Origin: an uncultured Bacillota bacterium
GTDB taxonomy: Bacteria > Bacillota > Clostridia > Peptostreptococcales > Anaerovoracaceae
Assembly: GCA_947302945.1 (NCBI GenBank)
Contig: CAMYWZ010000010.1
Span: 1-11,769, forward strand
DNA length: 11,769 nucleotides
Reading direction: 5' to 3'
Under the pieces are notes generated by a model. That model had not been told where the DNA came from. It saw only the letters and a program-made list of their open reading frames with translations, and made no database searches. Within the stretch, counting starts at the first letter, position 1; each line of letters begins with the position of its first letter. Shown here in pieces: positions 1 to 4,992 of the stretch. A program made the translations under genes and the position numbers.

Positions 1-193
1 CCATGCTTATGAACACGTCCGCGTTCTCCGCTACCTGACGGCAGCTTTCGCATGGAACTGCTCCGAGCGCCGCAAGCTTATCGATCTTCGCCTGCTTGTG
101 ATCGTAGACGAAGACCTTATCGTCATGCTTTTTTATGATGTTTTCGCACATGGACTCACCCATGATGCCGAGGCCGACAAAACCTATCTTCAC
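1..193 (-). CDS. Beta-hydroxyacid dehydrogenase, YihU/3-hydroxyisobutyrate dehydrogenase fold (N-terminal part only)
   Basis: Only the first 64 codons lie in the window; the gene runs off the left edge. I chose the GTG at 191-193, which gives MKIGFVGLGIMGESM, the GxGxxG dinucleotide-binding turn at the extreme N-terminus that marks the 3-hydroxyisobutyrate dehydrogenase family. The second strand ends in VFVYDHKQAK, and the acidic Asp there suggests NAD(H) rather than NADP(H). The catalytic lysine and the C-terminal helical domain are outside the window. The gene starts 9 nt after the transaldolase stop, with AAGGA inside the end of that gene as a possible ribosome binding site, so the two are co-transcribed. 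Next to a sulfoquinovosidase and a transaldolase, the likely role is reduction of 3-sulfolactaldehyde to dihydroxypropanesulfonate, as YihU does in E. coli. The fold is well supported; the substrate is inferred from context. Tartronate semialdehyde reductase or 3-hydroxyisobutyrate dehydrogenase remain possible. Confidence 0.85.
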   Translation of the reverse strand, partial: MKIGFVGLGIMGESMCENIIKKHDDKVFVYDHKQAKIDKLAALGAVPCESCRQVAENADVFISM

Positions 194-202
194 CTTAAGT
201 AC

Positions 203-889
203 CTATTCCTTTGCAGTGTTGTCCCAGGCATTCTGGAAGGTCTCCATGCCCTGCCTGGTGAAGGGGTGGGCTATGGAATCCTTGTAGACCGAAAGCCCTG
301 CGGTGACTATGTCCGCTCCGGCCACCGCGCAGTCCACGATCTGCTTCGGAGTCCTTATAGCGGCGCAGATTATCTGAGTTTTGCCGTAGTATCCATAATT
401 CCTGTATATGTCAACTATGTCTTTTATGTACTGTCTGCAGTCCTCGCCGTTGGTCTCCTTCCATCCGATGAAGGGCGAAACGAAGAGTGAGCCGTTCTTT
501 GCCGGGAGTATGGCCTGAGCCGCCGAGAACACCAGCGTGAGATTGGTGCGTATGCCCTCTTTCTCGAGCTTTCTTGCCGCAGCAACGCCCGCTTCGGTGG
601 ACGGGATCTTGATGACGAAGTTGCTGCAGATCGCGGATATCTCCCTGGCCGCTTTGATCATCTCATCCGTGTCGTCTATGTGCGGGTTTATCTCAACTGA
701 CACCGGGAACTTTTCGTACCCTTCTATGCCCTCTTCCTTTATCCATGCCGCGATGTCCTTTATCGCGGTAAGGAAGGGCTTGCCGGAATTCATGATGTGC
801 TTGGGATTGGTGGTGACGCCGTCTATGCCGAAGGTATAGTAGGCCTCCTTTATCTCATCCATCTTGGCGCTGTCCAGAAAATACTTCAT
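203..889 (-). CDS. Transaldolase / fructose-6-phosphate aldolase family protein, probable 6-deoxy-6-sulfofructose transaldolase
   Basis: This 228-residue protein has the length of the small TalC/FSA group of class I aldolases. It opens with MKYFLDSAKMDEI, the family's D...E N-terminus, followed by GVTTNPKHI near residues 24-32. The Schiff-base lysine is K94 in FVIKIPSTEAG, and further conserved strands are IRTNLTLVFS and ADIVTAGLSVY. The enzyme would cleave a ketose phosphate or sulfonate, handing on or releasing dihydroxyacetone. An excellent AGGAGG lies 8 nt before the ATG. The gene follows the sulfoquinovosidase by 16 nt and precedes the YihU-like dehydrogenase by 9 nt. That neighbourhood is the signature of the Firmicutes sulfofructose-transaldolase route, in which this enzyme releases 3-sulfolactaldehyde. 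Family assignment is firm. The sulfofructose substrate is inferred from neighbours; a plain fructose-6-phosphate aldolase or transaldolase cannot be excluded from sequence alone. The reading frame looks complete. Confidence 0.9.
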   Translation of the reverse strand: MKYFLDSAKMDEIKEAYYTFGIDGVTTNPKHIMNSGKPFLTAIKDIAAWIKEEGIEGYEKFPVSVEINPHIDDTDEMIKAAREISAICSNFVIKIPSTEAGVAAARKLEKEGIRTNLTLVFSAAQAILPAKNGSLFVSPFIGWKETNGEDCRQYIKDIVDIYRNYGYYGKTQIICAAIRTPKQIVDCAVAGADIVTAGLSVYKDSIAHPFTRQGMETFQNAWDNTAKE

Positions 890-896
890 CTGACGT

Positions 897-904
897 TCCT
901 CCTC
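897..904 (-). promoter_or_regulatory. Ribosome binding site of the transaldolase gene
   Basis: GAGGAGGA on the minus strand, with an 8-nt spacer to the ATG at 887-889. It sits between the sulfoquinovosidase stop (TAA, 906-908) and the transaldolase start, fixing that start. It is the strongest site in the left-hand operon, so the transaldolase should be translated well even though the upstream gene is broken. Confidence 0.8.
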
Positions 905-905
905 A

Positions 906-2860
906 TTATCTGATCTTTCCTGTTGACATCAAAAGCTCGTAGTCCGGGCTGTTTTTCCTGACGAATACCGGAGGCATACCCATGGGCGCGTCCACGTCCT
1001 GCACGCCTCCGAAATACTGCCTTCCGCTGAATATGTGCACCCAGTTGTCCTCCGGAAGGTATACGCTGCGCGATGCCGCTCCCTCTTTGATGATGGGTGC
1101 AACCAGAACGTCCCTTCCCAGAAGGTACTCGGTCTTTTCCGTGTAAGCTTCGTCCTCTTCGTAGTGGTAGAAAAGAGGCCTCATGACCGGTACGGCCTTC
1201 TCCGCATTCTCCTTTACCAGCTTCTTAAGATAAGGCTTAAGCGCCGCGTGCATGCGGCTGGTCCTTGAAAGCTGCGCAAGAAGCTCTTCGTCCGCGTCGA
1301 ACTGGACGTTCCTTGAAGGCTGATTGCCCTCGTGGCTCCTGAAGAGAGGCGAGAAGGCGTTCATCTCCTCCCAGCGCATCAGAAGCTCCTTGCTCCTTGT
1401 CATGCTCATGATCGTGGTGTAGCCGCCAACGTCGGAATGCGTAAGTCCGAAGCCGCTCATCGCAAGCGAGAGCGTGGCCGGTATTACCGAAGGAAGGCCG
1501 TCGTCCACTGACCAGTCCACGTGCTGGTCCCCGGTCCACATCATGGCGGACTGAGACACGGTGCCGGTGTAGCCGGCCCTGGTGAAGAAGAACACGTCAT
1601 CCTGCACGCCGCACTCTTCTATGGCTTCCCTGTTGAGCCTTGCCCAGACCGCGGGCCAGCTGTTGTGCCAGTCCTCGGGGCTTTCTCCGTTCGAAAGGAC
1701 GCAGTCCATGGGCAGATACTCGCCGAAATCGGCCATCCAGCCGCCCATGCCGAGGTCTATCATGTTCTTTTTTATGATGCCCTTGATCCATTCGCAGGCA
1801 TCCGGGTTCGTGAAGTCCAGCATGGCCGCCGGGAAGGTGGTGATCTTGACGAGGTAGTCTTTGCCGGCCTTGTCCTTTACGCAGTAGCCCTTCTCCGAAG
1901 CCTCCTTGTAGAGGTCCTTTTCTATGGCCAGGAACGGGACTTCCACTGCGCGATCTTTTCCTTAAGATCCGGGTAGAGCTCCCTGTCCTGCTCCCAGTTC
2001 CACATGACCTGGTAGCCAAAGTCCGTGCGCCTGCAGCCGCACCAGTCCTGGGACCATACGCCGCAGACTTTGGCGCCTGCCGCAAGAGCTTTGTTTATCT
2101 TTTCGTCTATTACTTCAGGCCCCTGCTGGATGCCGAGGATGGCGCCGTCATATACCCAGTCCGGAAGCTCCCTCTGGCGGCCTAAAAGCTCCGACAGCTT
2201 ATATGAGATGTCCTCGTAGCTTTCGCCCTGGTAGAAGTACAGCGCGGGGAGTTCCTGCAGATACAGCTTTATCTGCCCCGGGGCCATGAAATCGAACTCC
2301 GAAAACTGCTTCGAATCCGCGTGCATGAAGTACTTCTTGCTTGAAACGAATGTGGGCTGAGCGTAGTAGGATTCGTACCTGTCGAAAGGCATGGTCTTGC
2401 CCGGGAATTTGCCGAAGAGCTTCTGAAGCACGATCTTCTTTCCTATGCGCTTCGCGTTCTGATGTTCCGCGACAAAGATGCGCACTATGCGCTCGCCCTT
2501 AAGATCGAATTTGGAGTAGGTCTCTCCGCAGCCGTACACGTGCTCTCCGAGCGGGTTCATGAAGCCTATCCAGAAGCGGTTCCAGCCCTCAAGATTCTGC
2601 ATCTCGGTAAAGCGCACAGTGATGAGGCCGCCTTCGTCCCGGCTTACAGAGACCATGAGCCTCAGCGAGTTTTTGGGCTCCATGAATTCGATCTCGAAGC
2701 TGTTTTCGGCTTCCCTGAAGGCTATGCGCTTGAGCTCCGCCCTCTGCTTCATGGATCTGGTATATTTGAAGCTGCCGCGGTCCATGGTGAAGTTGTTCTT
2801 CCCCTTCGTGGCCCACTTCTCCATTTCCTTCAGCCTGTCGTAGATGTTCTCTTTGATCAT
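906..2860 (-). pseudogene. yihQ: Sulfoquinovosidase (GH31, YihQ type), reading frame broken by an internal deletion
   Basis: Intact relatives cleave sulfoquinovosyl glycerol or sulfolipid to free sulfoquinovose. Two frames together cover the whole family. The N-terminal half (2860 to 1922, 312 codons) carries VYGCGE, ELPDWVYDG, LGIQQG and VWSQDW. The C-terminal half (about 1946 to 906) carries GGWMADFGEYLP (nucleophile Asp, codon 1728-1730), WTGDQHVDWS (acid/base Asp, codon 1527-1529), HSDVGGYTT and LPEDNWVH. Compared with E. coli YihQ as I remember it, the text jumps from IAQWKSR to FLAIEKDL near 1935. About 31 nt are missing, including the conserved YINP strand, which puts the second half out of frame. 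Restoring 31 nt gives about 661 codons, close to the 678 of YihQ. All catalytic residues survive, so the break is probably recent. YihQ Arg301 is Gln here (codon 2009-2011). A strong promoter precedes it. Translation of the C-terminal half from GTG 1946 is conceivable but would not give a working barrel. Confidence 0.87.
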
Positions 2861-2907
2861 GCGTATACCCTGCCCTGCGGAATTTATTAAAAGCCTTAAT
2901 CAAATTT

Positions 2908-2939
2908 ATTATAACACTAACAAAGGTCTGTTCAAGACC
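2908..2939 (-). promoter_or_regulatory. Promoter of the sulfoquinovose operon with a dyad over the -35 box
   Basis: On the minus strand TTGAAC (2930-2935) and a perfect TATAAT (2908-2913) are separated by 16 nt, and the sulfoquinovosidase ATG follows about 48 nt downstream. A 15-nt dyad, GGTCT-tgaac-AGACC (2925-2939), covers the -35 box and is placed where a repressor would block polymerase. The sequence does not reveal the regulator. A sugar-responsive repressor encoded outside the window is plausible. Nothing else is seen in the gap between 2861 and the SDR terminator except a second TATAAT at about 2951-2956 without a good -35. Confidence 0.7.
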
Positions 2940-2962
2940 ATATGTATATTATACCATGTTTT

Positions 2963-3652
2963 TTAATAAAAAACCCGGGATCCTCGCAGGACCCCGGGCA
3001 ATTCGTCAGGCTGTCCGCATCTCTTGACCGGGCAATTGTCGATCATGCCCTGCAGGACTGCCGGGCCGCCGATGCTGTCGACCATTGCGGTGTGGATGAG
3101 TCCCGGAGCGATGGCGTTGACCCTGATCTCAGGACCAAGCTCCCAGGCCATGGACTTGGAGAGTCCTGCCATAGCGTGCTTGGAGGAGATGTAAGGAGCG
3201 AAGCCGTGGTGAGCTGCGAAGGAAGCAACGGAAGCGACGTTGACGATGACGCCCTTGCCCTTGGCCTTCATGATGGGAGCTACGAGCTGGCAAAGCTTGA
3301 GAGCGGAGTCTACGTTTACTCTGAAGACCTTGTCCCACTCTTCGATGGTAACGTTCTGCAGAGAAGACATGCTGAGCATTCCGGCGTTGTTGATGAGGAT
3401 GTCTACAGTGCCGTAAGCTTCTACGGTCTTGTTTACGATCTCATCGCAGAAAGCCAGGTCAGCAGCGTCGCCGAGGACATAGATGGCTTCCTTGCCTTCA
3501 GCCTTGATCTGATCTACTACTTCCTTAGCGCGCTTTTCGTTTCTGCCTACGACTACGACCTTTGCGCCTTCACGTGCGAAGAGGACTGCTGTTGCTCTGC
3601 CCATACCGGAGGTTGCGCCGGTAACGATAGCTACCTTGTTTTCTAATCTCAT
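2963..3652 (-). CDS. Short-chain dehydrogenase/reductase, C-terminally truncated
   Basis: A classical SDR of 229 codons, read from the ATG at 3650-3652, which has AGGA 7 nt upstream; a longer start at 3685 is not supported. Visible motifs are the TGATSGMG cofactor loop (residues 11-18), NNAG (88-91), active-site Asn113, Ser141, and Tyr154/Lys158 in YISSK, so the catalytic tetrad is complete. GRN after the second strand suggests NADP(H). The region RVNAIAPG is present, but after GQPDEL the frame turns into LPGVLRGSRVFY, which is simply the translated terminator hairpin. The usual ending of the family (a helix, LFLASD, then VDGG, about 25-30 residues) is missing. That segment forms the last sheet strand and the oligomer contact, so activity is doubtful. 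Substrate is unknown. It is not part of the sulfoquinovose operon transcript, because a terminator and a new promoter separate them. Confidence 0.87.
   Translation of the reverse strand: MRLENKVAIVTGATSGMGRATAVLFAREGAKVVVVGRNEKRAKEVVDQIKAEGKEAIYVLGDAADLAFCDEIVNKTVEAYGTVDILINNAGMLSMSSLQNVTIEEWDKVFRVNVDSALKLCQLVAPIMKAKGKGVIVNVASVASFAAHHGFAPYISSKHAMAGLSKSMAWELGPEIRVNAIAPGLIHTAMVDSIGGPAVLQGMIDNCPVKRCGQPDELPGVLRGSRVFY
2968..2998 (-). terminator. Rho-independent terminator at the end of the SDR gene
   Basis: On the minus strand CCCGGGGTCCT-gcg-AGGATCCCGGG forms an 11-bp stem with one G-U pair and a 3-nt loop, followed by six T (2973-2968). It is very strong by composition. The SDR reading frame runs through the hairpin, and its stop codon (2963-2965) lies after the T tract. 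Confidence 0.93.
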
Positions 3653-3708
3653 GTTGTGATCCTTTCTTAAAATAGATGACTGCAATAACCTTTTTTGCGA
3701 TTGAAATT

Positions 3709-3738
3709 ATTATATCCGCATCCCCGATGCCGCGTCAA
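3709..3738 (-). promoter_or_regulatory. Promoter of the SDR gene with a dyad in the spacer
   Basis: TTGACG (3733-3738) and TATAAT (3709-3714) on the minus strand, with an 18-nt spacer and about 57 nt to the SDR start. The spacer contains the dyad GCATC-ggg-GATGC (3718-3730). A palindrome between -35 and -10 with a slightly long spacer recalls promoters remodelled by MerR-type activators, but a simple repressor site is equally possible. No regulator gene is in view. Confidence 0.72.
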
Positions 3739-3751
3739 TGTCATATCTGAC

Positions 3752-3781
3752 AAATCGACAAAATAAAAAATTGGTCGATTT
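3752..3781. repeat. Perfect 8-bp inverted repeat with AT-rich centre at the end of the membrane-protein gene
   Basis: AAATCGAC (3752-3759) and GTCGATTT (3774-3781) are exact complements around a 14-nt A/T-rich loop. The right arm overlaps the stop codon of the membrane-protein gene (3780-3782). Neither side is followed by a T run, so it is a poor intrinsic terminator. It lies 14 nt upstream of the SDR -35 box, where an operator or activator site would fit. Confidence 0.5.
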
Positions 3782-4358
3782 ACAAAAGCCAGAGGATGAA
3801 GCTGATGATGATCGCTGCGATGAGCATGGCCGCGAAGGCAACAGGCCACTTCCCGCCCCTGTTGAAGGTGTAGAAATCCTCCCACCTGCTGCTTTCAGGG
3901 GCAAAGAGCACCTTGTACATGTAGAGGATGCCGTACAGGAGCACAGGCAGCGCTCCGAGAAGAGCGTACGCCGCGCCCATGCGCACCCTGTCGAAGAAGC
4001 AGTAAGAAATGATGGCAAGAAGCGGGCAGATCAGGTGAAGAAACAGATCCTGCCCCTTAAGAAGCTCCCCGACGCCGCCGTACGCGCGCCCCAGGAACAG
4101 GAATACCGTCAGCAGCGTGACAGTTACCGCGCAGGTGGCGACGAACTTGAAGAGCGAGGCGCCGAAAGCTATCCCTTCCGCCGTGCGGCATGCCGCGGCA
4201 GTAAGCGACGCCAGCGCGCACAGCAGGTTCGAGAGCACCGTAAAATACCGGAGCACTACCCTCTTTTTCTTCTGCTCCGACTCCGCCTTCCTGCAGGCGG
4301 CAATGACAGCCCCGATGATAAGGACTGCGTTTATGACGTTCAGAATGACAGCTGCCAT
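3780..4358 (-). CDS. Six-helix integral membrane protein, possibly Pr6Pr family, function unknown
   Basis: A 192-residue, very hydrophobic protein with about six membrane segments, near residues 3-21, 37-57, 70-90, 104-121, 128-149 and 172-192. A basic stretch (KAESEQKKKR) follows the first segment. RYFTVLSNLL (37-46), a His before a Pro-Leu pair in the fourth segment (HLICPLL) and NRGGKWP (166-172) near the C-terminus resemble the uncharacterised Pr6Pr group of membrane proteins, including an FT..SNLL motif in the second helix. I recognise the resemblance but cannot confirm it. The ATG at 4356-4358 has only a weak AAGGG 12 nt upstream; the next in-frame Met would remove several helices, so this start is preferred. 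It is transcribed away from the tRNA gene, and no neighbour explains its role. Confidence 0.72.
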   Translation of the reverse strand: MAAVILNVINAVLIIGAVIAACRKAESEQKKKRVVLRYFTVLSNLLCALASLTAAACRTAEGIAFGASLFKFVATCAVTVTLLTVFLFLGRAYGGVGELLKGQDLFLHLICPLLAIISYCFFDRVRMGAAYALLGALPVLLYGILYMYKVLFAPESSRWEDFYTFNRGGKWPVAFAAMLIAAIIISFILWLL

Positions 4359-4374
4359 GGCTTACTTTTTTCCC

Positions 4375-4406
4375 TTGCGAATGAGCTTCTGTTGTGTTAT
4401 TATACT
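4375..4406 (+). promoter_or_regulatory. Promoter of tRNA-Thr, overlapping a divergent -10 box for the membrane-protein gene
   Basis: For the tRNA, TTGCGA (4375-4380) and TATTAT (4398-4403) are spaced by 17 nt, about 40 nt before the mature 5' end. On the minus strand TATAAT occupies 4399-4404, pointing at the membrane-protein gene whose start is at 4358; its -35 is poor. The two -10 boxes share five base pairs, so polymerase can occupy only one at a time. Confidence 0.55.
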
Positions 4407-4444
4407 ATGGTGCCTGAAAAAAAGCCACAAAAACCATATGCCGC

Positions 4445-4520
4445 GCTACTGTGGCTCAGTCGGTAGAGCAGCTGATTCGTAATCAGCAGGTCGTCGGTTC
4501 GAATCCGACCAGTAGCTCCA
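4445..4520 (+). tRNA. tRNA-Thr (anticodon CGU)
   Basis: The full cloverleaf folds by eye. Acceptor stem GCTACTG/CAGTAGC; D arm GCTC..GAGC; anticodon stem GCTGA/TCAGC with loop TTCGTAA; 5-nt variable loop AGGTC; T arm GTCGG-TTCGAAT-CCGAC. The discriminator is T and CCA is encoded (4518-4520), making 76 nt. Anticodon CGU at positions 34-36 reads the threonine codon ACG, which is useful in a GC-rich genome. It has its own promoter and terminator and appears to be a single-gene transcript. Confidence 0.96.
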
Positions 4521-4524
4521 ATGC

Positions 4525-4550
4525 AAAAGGACGGGATCACCGTCCTTTTT
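4525..4550 (+). terminator. Rho-independent terminator after tRNA-Thr
   Basis: AAAAGGACGG-gatca-CCGTCCTTTT gives a 10-bp perfect stem with a 5-nt loop, ending in a run of five T, starting only 4 nt after the tRNA CCA end. Confidence 0.92.
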
Positions 4551-4580
4551 GCTTTCAGGTTTGAATCGACAGATATTGAT

Positions 4581-4610
4581 TTGAAAAGCCTGCGGGTTTC
4601 ATAGTATAAT
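4581..4610 (+). promoter_or_regulatory. Promoter of the TIR / YidC-fusion operon
   Basis: TTGAAA (4581-4586) and a perfect TATAAT (4605-4610) with an 18-nt spacer, followed by an AT-rich start region and a leader of about 48 nt. It is the only clear promoter before the four co-directional genes at 4666-11351. I see no operator-like dyad in it. Confidence 0.75.
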
Positions 4611-4665
4611 ATAAAATTGCAATAATATATTCTCAAACCCTTAATGGAGAGCGAATCATAAGGCT

Positions 4666-4980
4666 ATGAAAAACGTCAGGATAACAGTTATGAGGACCGC
4701 ATGCTACAAAGACCTCATGGAAAAGTATGAGAATCCTATCGAGCATGCGTGCGGCATGACCCTCGGGCAGGTGTTCGTTTCGGAAAGCATGACGAAGCCA
4801 GAAGGCTTCTGCGACAGCGCGTGGGAAACTGTCTCCCCTTTCGTGATGGCGCTCGCCCACGGCGCAGGAAACTTTTACGATGGCTGGATGAAGGACCCGA
4901 AGTCGGCCATGATCTCCTGCAACGACGGATTCAGGCCGGTCAGCTTTCTGCTTGAAGCCATAGAGGATCAGAAGTCTTAA
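4666..4980 (+). CDS. TIGR04076-family small protein, function unknown
   Basis: A 104-residue soluble protein. It begins MKNVRITVMRTACY and carries the features I associate with the TIGR04076 family: an early Cys-containing segment then GQVFVSE (about residues 34-40), KPEGFCDSAW (44-53), a helix ending in ALAHGAG, and CNDGFRPVSF followed by an acidic end. The family commonly has a CC pair in the last motif; here it is SC. Conserved cysteines could bind metal, but this is speculation. The only possible start is the ATG at 4666, since a stop lies in frame 8 codons upstream. The ribosome binding site is poor (GGAGAG about 14 nt away), so translation may be weak. It is the first gene of the operon, 12 nt before the TIR gene. 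No biochemical role is known to me. Confidence 0.8.
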   Translation: MKNVRITVMRTACYKDLMEKYENPIEHACGMTLGQVFVSESMTKPEGFCDSAWETVSPFVMALAHGAGNFYDGWMKDPKSAMISCNDGFRPVSFLLEAIEDQKS

Positions 4981-4992
4981 CAGAGGACCAGC

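Noticed and set aside
1920..1950. Programmed frameshift or translational bypass joining the two sulfoquinovosidase frames
   Set aside because: No slippery heptamer or hairpin is seen, and about ten conserved residues are missing at the join, which recoding would not restore; deletion is the simpler reading.
2942..3646. 234-codon plus-strand frame opposite the SDR gene
   Set aside because: Exact antisense of a clear SDR with catalytic motifs; it begins within the promoter/terminator gap and has no ribosome binding site.
3738..4466. 242-codon plus-strand frame opposite the membrane protein
   Set aside because: Highly charged low-complexity translation, the typical mirror of a hydrophobic membrane protein, and it runs into the tRNA gene.
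4445..4520. tRNA-Thr as an attachment site for an integrated island carrying the TIR operon
   Set aside because: No integrase, and I found no second copy of the tRNA 3' end within the window; the operon has normal promoter structure and composition similar to its surroundings.
4400..4636. 78-codon minus-strand frame with a GRIRTDDLLITNQLLYRLSHS-like stretch
   Set aside because: This is the well-known false protein produced by translating the antisense of a tRNA gene; it covers tRNA-Thr and its terminator.
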